Positions 23,307 through 31,612 of a stretch of DNA of 64,000 bases are shown piece after piece. The DNA is from Gilliamella apis (GTDB taxonomy: Bacteria; Pseudomonadota; Gammaproteobacteria; Enterobacterales; Orbaceae): assembly GCF_030758615.1 (NCBI RefSeq), contig NZ_CP132381.1, forward strand, positions 2,170,001-2,234,000. The letters run 5' to 3'. The translations under genes and the position numbers were made by a program. Numbering within the stretch: the stretch's first letter is position 1; each line of letters starts with the position of its first letter. The notes under the pieces are model-generated. The model was not told where the DNA came from and searched no databases. It saw only the letters and a list, made by a program, of their open reading frames with translations.

Positions 23307-24467
23307 TTAACCCTTAAGCGCATCCAATTGCATTTTAAAAAGGGCTCTTAAAGGGTATGTAGGATGAAGTATTTGATCTAATTTATCATAGGCGTCTGCA
23401 GCAGCTTTTACGTCTTTATTTTTAAGAGCATTATCAAATTTCTTTTTAATATCTTCATATAATTGTGTTCGAAGGTCTTTCATTCCCATCACATCGGTAA
23501 GAATTTCTTCTATCGTCCATCCTTTAAAGCCATGTGGGGCGATATCTAAGGTTCTTTTTTCTAAATGACCATTTTCTCCTGATAAAGCTATAACTTCGTT
23601 CGCTTCGGCGGTTTGAATAACGTGAGGGCTATGCGTACTGATGATAAATTGGGCTTTCGGAAATGTTTTTGTAAGAACGCTGCAAACTTTACCTTGCCAT
23701 TCAGGATGAAGGTGTAACTCTATCTCATCAATTAGAATAATTCCATTAAAGTCTGATGCTAAAACATTGTTGTTTTGGAATCGATATTCAATTTCTTTAA
23801 TTATGCCCAATAAAATAAATAAAATAGACCTAAATCCAGAAGATAAAAGCTCAAAATATATTTCTCCTGTAGGTGTTTTTACAATTATCTCATTTTGAGT
23901 AGTAGTTTTATAAAATGTAACCTTATTATCAAGTAACGAAAAACAGCTTATTGCTAATTTAATGTTTTCTTGTTGAACATCAGTTAAATTATTAACATGC
24001 GCGCTATGCAAATATCTAGAAACAAACCATTGTTTTATATCATCATTATCTAAACCTTCAGAGTTTTGCGATGTTCTATTGGTAACGTCTGGGTCTGAAT
24101 TAATACTACTTTCTCGCCTATATTTAAAAACGCGATTAACTTTTAAATATAGTAAATTGAAATTTGCATTTTCATCATCATTAACAGATTCCCATTTTGT
24201 ATAGGTAAGATTTGTATATTTTTTCTTTATTGGTCGCGAAATTATTTTTCCATCTACTGAGCTTTTTATGCATCCTTGTTCAAAACCTGATTTAACACTA
24301 ATAGATATCGGTTCATAACCTGAAAACAATGATGCAATTGAATCCAAAATATTTGTTTTACCTATTCCGTTTTCACCGCAAATAATATTTAAATTGGGGT
24401 CAAAACTATCTAACGACAAGCTAGATATACCGCCAACATTTTCTATTTTTAGTGATTCAATTTTCAT
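23307..24467 (-). CDS. ptuA: OLD/RecF-like AAA ATPase, PtuA-like (Septu)
   Basis: Walker A ICGENGIGKTNILDSI (about residues 28-43), an ABC-type signature region (LLSSGFRSILFILLG), Walker B GIILIDEIELHLHP and a His switch (ISTHSPHVI), then a short C-terminal helical tail. No Toprim domain follows, which separates it from OLD nucleases and fits PtuA. The ATG at 24467 is chosen because AGGA lies about 7 bp before it and the protein then begins MKIESLKIENVGG as family members do; a weaker in-frame ATG exists at 24563. Paired with the HNH gene downstream. Confidence 0.72.
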   Translation of the reverse strand: MKIESLKIENVGGISSLSLDSFDPNLNIICGENGIGKTNILDSIASLFSGYEPISISVKSGFEQGCIKSSVDGKIISRPIKKKYTNLTYTKWESVNDDENANFNLLYLKVNRVFKYRRESSINSDPDVTNRTSQNSEGLDNDDIKQWFVSRYLHSAHVNNLTDVQQENIKLAISCFSLLDNKVTFYKTTTQNEIIVKTPTGEIYFELLSSGFRSILFILLGIIKEIEYRFQNNNVLASDFNGIILIDEIELHLHPEWQGKVCSVLTKTFPKAQFIISTHSPHVIQTAEANEVIALSGENGHLEKRTLDIAPHGFKGWTIEEILTDVMGMKDLRTQLYEDIKKKFDNALKNKDVKAAADAYDKLDQILHPTYPLRALFKMQLDALKG

Positions 24468-24601
24468 TGCATTATCCTGTTTATTTTTATCGTCAGAATA
24501 ATAGCATAATATTTCGATAAGTTGATCATTAAATAACCTCTTAAAGGTGATGGATTTTTTCATATTATTAATAAACCAAGAAGAAATTAGAGGGTTATAG
24601 A

Positions 24602-24669
24602 ATCTCAGTCTTCATAATGAAGACGCAGGTTTCATTACTTCGTCACGCATGATACGGTTATACTGAGAT
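24602..24669 (-). other. Structured leader upstream of the Septu-like operon
   Basis: ATCTCAGT (24602-24609) and its complement ACTGAGAT (24662-24669) enclose a small hairpin CTTCA/TGAAG (24610-24622). The 230-bp gap 24564-24798 has no gene. It could be a regulatory leader for ptuA; no reverse transcriptase is nearby, so a retron RNA is not supported. Confidence 0.4.
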
Positions 24670-24798
24670 CCTCACTACAAACCAATATTCTTACAAATGG
24701 GCGCATTGAAACATAAAGCTGTCCATTATGCTCAATGGCTTGGATTGTTGTTGGTGACTGATGGGTGACTTTTCAAATGTTACCCTTTAAACTAACAA

Positions 24799-25415
24799 TT
24801 ATTTTGATTTGTGCATTAATTTCAGGGCTTCACTTTCCATTATTTGAATGTCGTTAAAAATAGTTTCACTTTCTGCAATATTGTTGATCTTCATAACCCA
24901 TTCCATACAGTTATAATCAAGACCTAACACTCCACTCATGCTCGTTCGCCACTGCGTAGACATGGCTTTAAACAACTTGAAAGCATCCAAATTGTCTTGC
25001 CATATCTCTACATATTCATCATCGTAATCCGATTCAGTTAACCCGAAAGCCGCCAGCTCTTCTTTTGACGGCTCAGGGGTATATAGTGCAGTAACGAGCG
25101 CTATTAGTTTTTTTCTCGTACGCCGAATAATTCACGAGAATAAGTTTTGATTATTGCGCTGCCAGATGCTGGATAGTTTTGGAGGAGTGTATCAAGATTA
25201 GCCTCATTAAACTCATCATCTAAACTCCAGCCTGTGATGATTTTCAATAGATAACTAACCAGAGGCTTGCCTTTAAACTCGGTTTCAAAATTTTCCAGTT
25301 CTTTGGGAATATAGTGTTTGAACGTAAATTCGATTTCACCGTCCTCTTGCCCAGCTCGTGGAATTAAAACTTTGCATTTAAAAGTTGGCTCTGCAACTAA
25401 TTTAAATTTTGCCAT
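24799..25415 (-). CDS. Tail assembly chaperone GT fusion via -1 frameshift
   Basis: The 25104-25415 frame reaches a slippery heptamer A AAA AAC (minus strand, 25113-25107) directly before its TAA stop. A -1 slip enters an open frame that continues LIALVTALYTPEP..KEELAAFGL to 24799 and carries a DUF1799-like tail domain. The fusion would be about 205 residues. Lambda-type phages make G and GT in exactly this way in this gene position, and the ratio controls tail assembly. Confidence 0.85.
25104..25415 (-). CDS. Tail assembly chaperone G-like (unshifted product)
   Basis: 103 residues (MAKFKLVAEPTFKCKVLIPR; FTFKHYIPKELENFE; ITGWSLDDEFNEANL), the usual G-type chaperone that coats the tape measure. 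Lies between the tail tube gene and, 8.6 kb away, the tape measure. In most siphophages the tape-measure gene follows within tens of bases; the gap here is occupied by the accessory block. Confidence 0.85.
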   Translation of the reverse strand: MAKFKLVAEPTFKCKVLIPRAGQEDGEIEFTFKHYIPKELENFETEFKGKPLVSYLLKIITGWSLDDEFNEANLDTLLQNYPASGSAIIKTYSRELFGVREKN

Positions 25416-25425
25416 TATTTAGTCC

Positions 25426-26085
25426 TTATTTATCTTTGTAGAAAGTGATTGCCGGTGATTCAACTGTCATGCTGATTTTTACAGTTTCAATCTCATTAAT
25501 TGTGGTCGCTGGGGTTGGGTCAAAAGAAACGCGAACAGCATCATAACGAGTTTCTTTTGCTTTCGGAACATACATTTTCATTGCGACAACTTCATTGGTA
25601 AGGTCCAATTCCTCTAATAATGGATAAATAGGTAGAGAACTGTCATGTGCAATGGTAAAACTTTTGCTTTTAGCTGATTTGATTGTCGGTAATTGTCGCT
25701 CTGTGTCATCATCTAAAAACTGTATTTGAGTAAATTGTTGTTCACCACCTTCAGTTGCAACTTCTTTAATTTGAGGTAAGCGCTCCCATGCGGTAACTTT
25801 AGTTAAAGTGCCCTTTCCTTCTCCCTCTGGAAATGATTTGGTATCGCTAGTATTAATATTACCAAGCGTAACATCCGTATTATTAACTTTAGTCACCTTA
25901 GCTACTGCATTATTAATTTTTGACCATCCAGATGTGATAATAACTTCATCGCCAACCGCTAACCCATGATTAGCTTTTAATGTCGCTACAGCCTCCTTAG
26001 CATTTGAAATAGTTTCAAATTCCAATGCTGTATCTTTTGATTTTTGCACGTAAACACGTGAACCGTTAGGTAATGCAAATGCCAT
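25426..26085 (-). CDS. Major tail (tube) protein, gpV-like
   Basis: 219 residues starting MAFALPNGSRVYVQKSK from the ATG at 26085, which has GGAGAA 6 bp upstream; the longer frame has no such site. The N-terminal part has a beta-rich SH3-like insertion (VGDEVIITSGWSKI), and the C-terminal part is a tube-type fold (FTIAHDSSLPIYPLLEELD; ESPAITFYK). Polymerises around the tape measure. Confidence 0.82.
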   Translation of the reverse strand: MAFALPNGSRVYVQKSKDTALEFETISNAKEAVATLKANHGLAVGDEVIITSGWSKINNAVAKVTKVNNTDVTLGNINTSDTKSFPEGEGKGTLTKVTAWERLPQIKEVATEGGEQQFTQIQFLDDDTERQLPTIKSAKSKSFTIAHDSSLPIYPLLEELDLTNEVVAMKMYVPKAKETRYDAVRVSFDPTPATTINEIETVKISMTVESPAITFYKDK

Positions 26086-26098
26086 ATAAATTCTCCAA

Positions 26099-26503
26099 TT
26101 AAATTGTGTCAGCACGGTAATTCATGCTGATTGGTATTGTGTAAGTGGTTTTATCTGTAATAGCTGGATAGGCGCTTGGTACAGAATTGATGTAAAGTGA
26201 AAAGGTACCTTTTTTTAATTCAAGGTTAAGTTGAAAATGCTTGATTATTGATTCTACTATTTGCTGAGAACGTGATTTGCCAGTGTTAATAGGTGCAACA
26301 ACACTAACTTGATAAACTCCTTTATAAATCCGTGATTCGCCGTCTAAATCAAAGCAGGTTGTAATAGCTGGCAGAATATTAGATTTAAGGTAAATTTCAT
26401 CGTTGGGTGTTGCTGCTATGTTCTTGTAGACAATCTGTAAATTCAGTTGATTAGCGATAGTATAAAGGTGTGATTCAAGCAATTCAGAGATTGTTGAAAT
26501 CAA
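26099..26503 (-). CDS. Tail terminator protein, gpU-like (DUF4128 type)
   Basis: 134 residues, order between the gp10-like and tube proteins as expected for the terminator that caps the tail tube. Segments LPAITTCFDLDGESRIYKGVYQ and TTYTIPISMNYRAD fit the family. The start codon is TTG: GGAGG lies 8 bp upstream and no ATG or GTG alternative is placed as well. Confidence 0.75.
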   Translation of the reverse strand: MISTISELLESHLYTIANQLNLQIVYKNIAATPNDEIYLKSNILPAITTCFDLDGESRIYKGVYQVSVVAPINTGKSRSQQIVESIIKHFQLNLELKKGTFSLYINSVPSAYPAITDKTTYTIPISMNYRADTI

Positions 26504-26506
26504 GTG

Positions 26507-26956
26507 TTAACCTCCTTTTGCGGCGTTGTCGAAATGAGCTTGAGCGTTTAAGGCGGCAATTCTAACGATGCCGTTAGGCGCTTGTTTAGAGTGTCCAAAT
26601 TCTAATCTCACACTATAAGGTAAGTTGTTAGTAAAGTAGATTGACTGAATGCCATAAGTATACCGTCCAATTTGCTCGATACCATCTTTTAGCGTGTCCA
26701 TTCCTGATGGATCAACTCTATCTAGTTCAACAGATGCAGGCACATTAAAGGTAACTTGCCAGTTGCCACGAAAACGCCCACCAACATAGCCTTTGGGTGC
26801 ATAACCTAGCCATAATTCAGGCTGTCCAACTGGTGACATTCTGATAATGTCTTGCAATATTTTGATACTAGCCTTTTTAACTACAAGCTCATTTTTTGCT
26901 TTCGCTTTATCTACAAACGCATTGATAGACAATAGAAAATTTTGACTATTCGACAT
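26507..26956 (-). CDS. Minor tail / tail-completion protein, HK97 gp10 or gpZ-like
   Basis: 149 residues (ILQDIIRMSPVGQPELWLG; GRFRGNWQV; NNLPYSVRLEFGHSKQAPNGIV), the signature of the gp10/Z family that joins head and tail. Stop codon 3 bp before the TTG start of the terminator gene; start 1 bp after the preceding stop. Confidence 0.8.
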   Translation of the reverse strand: MSNSQNFLLSINAFVDKAKAKNELVVKKASIKILQDIIRMSPVGQPELWLGYAPKGYVGGRFRGNWQVTFNVPASVELDRVDPSGMDTLKDGIEQIGRYTYGIQSIYFTNNLPYSVRLEFGHSKQAPNGIVRIAALNAQAHFDNAAKGG

Positions 26957-27310
26957 TTAAGCTTTCCTTAGCTGTGATTTATAGCATATAAGAACATCAG
27001 CAGGTTTTACTGGATTTGGCTGTTTAATCAGATATTTTTCACCGTCGATAGTTACTAAATCATTTATATTCAGTTCGGTATCGGCAGAAAATACCATTTG
27101 AATATCTCCAGACTGAATAACTGTTCCGTCAATCTCAATCGGGTTATAATTGGTTTTTATGCCTATCGCGGTGAACATGACGCTTTCTGTCACAACTTCT
27201 TTACCGTTTACAATAGAGACCTTGCCTTTTCTGTGTACGCGGTATTTTTCGCCGTATTTTGCAAGTAGCCTTGATGTGGTGCTCAATGAGCGACCATATA
27301 AAGTACCCAT
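26957..27310 (-). CDS. Head-tail connector / stopper-like protein (117 aa)
   Basis: Small beta-rich protein (YRVHRKGKVSIVNGKEVVTE; SGDIQMVFSADTELNINDLV; GEKYLIKQPNPVKPADVLI). Position between the adaptor-like and gp10-like proteins and its size fit a head-closure (stopper) protein. Overlaps the preceding gene by 1 bp (TAATG-type). Confidence 0.65.
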   Translation of the reverse strand: MGTLYGRSLSTTSRLLAKYGEKYRVHRKGKVSIVNGKEVVTESVMFTAIGIKTNYNPIEIDGTVIQSGDIQMVFSADTELNINDLVTIDGEKYLIKQPNPVKPADVLICYKSQLRKA

Positions 27311-27789
27311 TACCCCCTCTCAGCAATGCAATTTATAGAAAATCCCTCACCTATTACCAACCCTCTAAGAGTTGATATAACGGCAGGATATCGTGGTATA
27401 AAGCCTGATTTATCTATAGCGTAAGTAACACTTAGTGCTCCAGCTATTGATTCAGATTGAATTGGCGCATCTCTAACACTGGAAAGTAAATCACCTGCAA
27501 TAGCTTCAATAGCTAGCATGCATTGTGCTTTTACAACCTGAACTGGAATAACACCGCTAGGTAAAAGGTAACCGTCTAGCACAATATCTTTTCTTGGAAA
27601 AGACAAAGGCTGTTCAAGCTTAGCTTTTTTACCCACCCAATTAATCCCATTCAAGTAGTCCATAGCTTTAATAAGTAAGGATTCTTTATTGTCAGGTAAA
27701 GTAATGCCTCTAGCCTGAGCGAATGCTTCTAACTCTTCAATGCTTGCATAACTGTTAAAGTCGCTAGAATTAGGATCGGTGTTTATCAT
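27310..27789 (-). CDS. Head-tail adaptor protein (DnaT-like connector family)
   Basis: 159 residues, helical: an N-terminal SDFNSYASIEELEAFAQARG motif and a helix-rich body (LLIKAMDYLNGINWVG; KAQCMLAIEAIAGDLL). This type is often annotated as DnaT-like single-strand DNA-binding protein, but its invariant place after the capsid gene marks it as the adaptor between portal and tail. Confidence 0.75.
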   Translation of the reverse strand: MINTDPNSSDFNSYASIEELEAFAQARGITLPDNKESLLIKAMDYLNGINWVGKKAKLEQPLSFPRKDIVLDGYLLPSGVIPVQVVKAQCMLAIEAIAGDLLSSVRDAPIQSESIAGALSVTYAIDKSGFIPRYPAVISTLRGLVIGEGFSINCIAERG

Positions 27790-27805
27790 TCATAGCCTCC
27801 AAAAT

Positions 27806-27821
27806 AAGGGCTTGCGCCCTT
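27806..27821 (-). terminator. Short hairpin between capsid and adaptor genes
   Basis: AAGGGC/GCCCTT with TTGC loop and a short T-rich end on the minus strand; a weak attenuator that would favour capsid over connector expression. Confidence 0.45.
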
Positions 27822-28848
27822 ACTCTTGACCATTATCTTTTTTAGTTTCTCCATCTTCTCCATCTTTTTCAGCTTTTGTGGCTTTTCCAGCTTTCCTGTT
27901 CAGAGTTGGAGCTTCTAATTTAATTAAAACACCAGCCGTAGATTTATCGCTGTCAAAATGTTTCTTCCAGTTTTCTTTATCGCTAAGTTTTGCTAAATCA
28001 GGATTATCACCTTTTGACGTATCCCAGCTATAACCTAGTAAATCGATATTTACTGTGCCCTCAGCGCGATAAGCTATAACTAAGTTTTCTTGGTCATTAA
28101 CGTCATATGAACGGAATCCCGGAGCTTGTGATTCAGTAATTTTTACGGCATTAGCGACTAAGCCAAGAATAGCATCGACAGGCACGCAATCTGTTACAAG
28201 AACAGGTTTACCTAATGTTCCGGGTTGACCTCCATATACAACAACTCCCGCTTCTTCATGGATTTTATTGCTTATTGCCTGATCAATGATCTCGAAGTAG
28301 GTCGTTGAATGCATAACAAATAAAGAAACTCGTTCAAATTTATCTCCATATTTGCGCAAGCCTTTAGTTAAGGTTTTTTTACCGTCAGTCGCGATATCCG
28401 CAGTAGTTATCATTGATGGGTTAGATTCAATTGCCGCAATCAAAGAATGAATGGCGTATTTAACATAGCCTTCTGTAGTTGCGTCAGCAACATCAATACC
28501 GACTACTTCGGAAAACTCTGACACATCACGACCTCGCCGCTTAAATGCTTCCTCTGTGGTTTCATACGGTCCATACGCCCACGGGACTTTTACACTTACA
28601 GTTTCGCCGGCTCCAATTTTTTTGCCTTGCTTTTTGTTAGTTGAGTTAACGTCACGAGATTCAATTGTTCCTCCCACTTTATAGAATGCTCGTTTACGGA
28701 AATCTCCTTCAATCAGTTCGTTATCGATTAAAATTGCACCATTAGATGCAGTATTGAAAACTTCTAAATTATCTTGGCGACGTTCTAAAAAAGCAGTTTG
28801 CGCCAAGTCGTTATAGATGATTAAATCATTGTTTATAGTTGTTGCCAT
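27820..28848 (-). CDS. Major capsid protein
   Basis: 342 residues directly after the scaffold gene. Stretches ITTADIATDGKKTLTKGLRK, FVMHSTTYFEIIDQAI and LGKPVLVTDCVPV are typical of HK97-fold capsids without a prohead protease. The C-terminal about 35 residues are a Lys/Glu-rich tail (KAGKATKAEKDGEDGETKK) beyond the usual fold, possibly surface exposed. Confidence 0.88.
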   Translation of the reverse strand: MATTINNDLIIYNDLAQTAFLERRQDNLEVFNTASNGAILIDNELIEGDFRKRAFYKVGGTIESRDVNSTNKKQGKKIGAGETVSVKVPWAYGPYETTEEAFKRRGRDVSEFSEVVGIDVADATTEGYVKYAIHSLIAAIESNPSMITTADIATDGKKTLTKGLRKYGDKFERVSLFVMHSTTYFEIIDQAISNKIHEEAGVVVYGGQPGTLGKPVLVTDCVPVDAILGLVANAVKITESQAPGFRSYDVNDQENLVIAYRAEGTVNIDLLGYSWDTSKGDNPDLAKLSDKENWKKHFDSDKSTAGVLIKLEAPTLNRKAGKATKAEKDGEDGETKKDNGQE

Positions 28849-28862
28849 TATTTAGCTTCCTC

Positions 28863-29633
28863 TTATTCTTTTGGTAATTTTAAATATGCTTGTTGACCGT
28901 ATTTTTGGATGTAATTATGTTTTTCCAAACTGGTCATCTTTGAACGGACTAAATTAGAACCGCCAGACTTATGACCGCCACCTCCAGTGCCTTCAGCTTT
29001 TGGGAATAAATGCGGTGCATTATCTTTTAATGATTCAACCCATTCTTGTGGTGTTAAAGGGGTTTTACCATCTTTGCCAAGTAAAGGTTCACCATCTTGT
29101 CCTACTGCGACAGCCTCGCCATCATCGCTTAAAACAAACATGCCCTTAGCACGTAAACTTATATCTTCTAATGCCTCTGGTAACGCACCTGCTTTTAATG
29201 CGGCACTAGTCATTTTGTTGCTCAGAACGATTGAACTATATTTCTCAGCTTTCTTTTGTGCGTTATCAGCTTTTTCTTGTTCTGCTTTAAGTTTTTTATC
29301 GAACTCGTTTCTATAACGCTCTGTTCGTTTACTTAAAACTTCATCAATTTTTCCTGCTGAAATTAGTTTGGCTTCTTCATCATCTGAAAATCGCTGTAAG
29401 ATAGCTTTGACCGCATCAGGGTCGATACCTTCAAACTGTTTAAGTTTTTCTGTCGTATCTTTTAGCTTTCCTAATAATTCGCTGTTTTTGTTCTTTAAAC
29501 CTAGCGTTTTTTCATCAGAAGCTTTATCAATCATCGCTTGAATTTCTGGCGAAATTGAAGAGCTTCCACTGCCTGCTTCTCCGCCTTCTTCTGCTTGTGA
29601 ATAAAACTTTCGATTAATTTTTTGTAATAACAT
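28863..29633 (-). CDS. Capsid scaffolding protein
   Basis: 256 residues, highly charged and helical. It has the helix-rich ASDEKTLGLKNKNSELLGKL, KLKQFEGIDPDAVKAIL and KKLKAEQEKADNAQKKAEK stretches common in phage scaffolds, then a Gly-rich linker and a basic C-terminus that would bind the capsid protein. Starts with GGGGAC before the ATG. Confidence 0.8.
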   Translation of the reverse strand: MLLQKINRKFYSQAEEGGEAGSGSSSISPEIQAMIDKASDEKTLGLKNKNSELLGKLKDTTEKLKQFEGIDPDAVKAILQRFSDDEEAKLISAGKIDEVLSKRTERYRNEFDKKLKAEQEKADNAQKKAEKYSSIVLSNKMTSAALKAGALPEALEDISLRAKGMFVLSDDGEAVAVGQDGEPLLGKDGKTPLTPQEWVESLKDNAPHLFPKAEGTGGGGHKSGGSNLVRSKMTSLEKHNYIQKYGQQAYLKLPKE

Positions 29634-29663
29634 GATGTCCCCTTAGGATCGTTTTTTTAAAAT

Positions 29664-29687
29664 AAAAAAGGCCGCATATAGCGACCT
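29664..29687 (-). terminator. Imperfect terminator before the scaffold gene
   Basis: AAGGCCGC/GCGACCTT stem followed by T5-6 on the minus strand, after the 29707 gene. Confidence 0.55.
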
Positions 29688-29706
29688 TAAATTGGATTGT
29701 TTTAAT

Positions 29707-29892
29707 TTATTTGTGTTTTACTTTCTGATTTTCGAGTTTATTTATTACTGAGCTCATACTCATTGACATCATACGCTTGATTGGTACGCTTGATTCTTTA
29801 TCGATCAATGCTTGAATCTGCTCCAATATATCATCAGCCCACGGCTTATTTTGAATCAATTCATGTACTTTTCTAAGATTATCGTTTGTCAT
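29707..29892 (-). CDS. Hypothetical small protein after the MuF-like gene
   Basis: About 61 residues from the ATG at 29892 (TTG at 29910 also possible). Helical and Lys-rich C-terminus, SMSMSSVINKLENQKVKHK. It overlaps the 3' end of the MuF-metallopeptidase gene and ends at a terminator. In polymorphic toxins this position is used by immunity genes, which is a hypothesis only. Confidence 0.5.
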   Translation of the reverse strand: MTNDNLRKVHELIQNKPWADDILEQIQALIDKESSVPIKRMMSMSMSSVINKLENQKVKHK

Positions 29893-31609
29893 GTTTTTTA
29901 AACCACTCAAGTATTAATGGATGGATACGGTTTTTTGATTTTTCATCACCTAACATATATAAAGCGAAACTTTCAGAAAATAACTCTTCATTTGAATCAG
30001 ATGAATAATAACTGAGCACATAAGCCCATTTATCATTATATGCAGTTTGAGTTATTTGAGATAGATATCGTTCATCTTGGTAATATAAATAATGTCCAAA
30101 CTCATGAGCTATCGTACCTTTAATACTTTGAACTGAAGCATAAGGTAGGACATCTAAGTTAGAAATTATTTTAGCTAACTGTTTTTTATCTGGTGATAAA
30201 GCAAGTTCATGGATAACTACATCTTTATACCCAAGCATAGCTGCATTTTCTGCAATTGCATCCCATTCGTTTGCATCTAACATCCACGATGCCATATGGA
30301 TAGAATTTTGGGATATATAATAGGCTCCTGCTGCACTATCTGAAAAATCCTCTTTTGTCCCAAGCCATGATAATTTAGGTAAATTAAACCGTCTAATAAT
30401 ATCTGACGATATTTCTGCAACTTCTTTCGCACTTTCTAATGAAGTTCCCTTAGGGAATTGAACGCTATCAGCTATCTTTTTCTTTACCATCCAATTTTCA
30501 ATATCTTCAATCGTTTTTAAGTTAACGGTTGAATCAACAATGCATTCTCTATTTTTTAACTGTTCAAGCGTTAATAAATGCCCGTCACGAGTAAAGAAAT
30601 TTTCTGGTGCTATCTCACCATTCCTCAACAATCTTGCTCTTTCTACACCCAAAATTTGCTCTTGCCTTTCTTTTGATTGTGCTTGTAACCACTCAAGATA
30701 GGAGGTTTTAGCAGGTACTTGCCCATCCATTGACGCTCTTGTACCACTTGGTGCTTCGTCAATATTAATTCCTAATTCTCTATAGCTTTTTAGAATGAAG
30801 GTCTCAACTGAGCGACAACAAAAGTGTAGTTTGCCCGGTCCATCGCCATATGGAATGATGTGCCCTATCGGCTTGTTATCTAGTGTGTACTCTTTTAAAT
30901 CACGAATCATGCACATTGGCGTAGTGCTAGTATCAAGCGTTGATAGCCATTGTTTACCTTTGATTATATCGCTATTAGCATTTCCAAATGATTCACGAGC
31001 AATAGCCGCAGTGTGAGAGACAGCAGAACGAATTACAGATGACACATTTCGCTTACTAGCCTCTAATATACCGTCTCTATAATTATTCTTTTTTGTCCCC
31101 CTTACGCGCCTAATTATTTGCTCAGTAGTTTCACCTGTTGCATAACCTGTCCGAACGGCGTTAGCTACTCGTTTAAGTCTATCATCCTCGATATTGCTCG
31201 CCCATTCAGATAATAACCGCCCCTGAAAGGGTTTAGCTTTAACGGCCGTAAATATCTGATTTGGTGATATTTGCATTAGCGGATACTTGCTTTTAACAAT
31301 ATCAGGTAACAATGATTCGAATAATGAATATTGATAGTTGCTTTCATGCTCGCTAAGTGAATTCAATTCACCAAATAAGTAATCAGTGATAGATTTAAGA
31401 GATTTAGAGCTTGCTAACATGGATTCAAGACGAGATATTTTAAAATCACTCGGTGATAGGTCTTCTAGTGCAACGTAAAGTTGCGCTGTTAACTCTTTGT
31501 CAACAATATCCAGTAATTTCAGTGATTCTCTGATTAGATTATTCTCATAGCCAACAAGATTGACCCGATGATAAATAGCTTCATTGCGGAGCTTTTTATT
31601 GATTGTCAT
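29879..31609 (-). CDS. MuF-type minor head protein fused to an HExxH metallopeptidase-like domain
   Basis: 576 residues. Residues about 85-290 are the Mu F / SPP1 gp7-like head morphogenesis domain (RTGYATGETTEQIIRRVRGT; GKQWLSTLDTSTTPMCMIRD; HFCCRSVETF). A linker and helical stretch follow. The last about 90 residues contain HEFGHYLYYQDERY with a downstream ELFSESFALY, i.e. zinc ligands His-His-Glu of the gluzincin type. MuF proteins with exchangeable C-terminal enzymatic domains are known as phage-borne polymorphic toxins packaged in the virion. It sits after the portal gene, as usual. Confidence 0.8.
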   Translation of the reverse strand: MTINKKLRNEAIYHRVNLVGYENNLIRESLKLLDIVDKELTAQLYVALEDLSPSDFKISRLESMLASSKSLKSITDYLFGELNSLSEHESNYQYSLFESLLPDIVKSKYPLMQISPNQIFTAVKAKPFQGRLLSEWASNIEDDRLKRVANAVRTGYATGETTEQIIRRVRGTKKNNYRDGILEASKRNVSSVIRSAVSHTAAIARESFGNANSDIIKGKQWLSTLDTSTTPMCMIRDLKEYTLDNKPIGHIIPYGDGPGKLHFCCRSVETFILKSYRELGINIDEAPSGTRASMDGQVPAKTSYLEWLQAQSKERQEQILGVERARLLRNGEIAPENFFTRDGHLLTLEQLKNRECIVDSTVNLKTIEDIENWMVKKKIADSVQFPKGTSLESAKEVAEISSDIIRRFNLPKLSWLGTKEDFSDSAAGAYYISQNSIHMASWMLDANEWDAIAENAAMLGYKDVVIHELALSPDKKQLAKIISNLDVLPYASVQSIKGTIAHEFGHYLYYQDERYLSQITQTAYNDKWAYVLSYYSSDSNEELFSESFALYMLGDEKSKNRIHPLILEWFKKHDKR

Positions 31610-31612
31610 AAA

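Noticed and set aside
24564..24798. Retron ncRNA for the Septu-like pair
   Set aside because: No reverse transcriptase gene nearby and no inverted a1/a2 repeat arrangement recognised.
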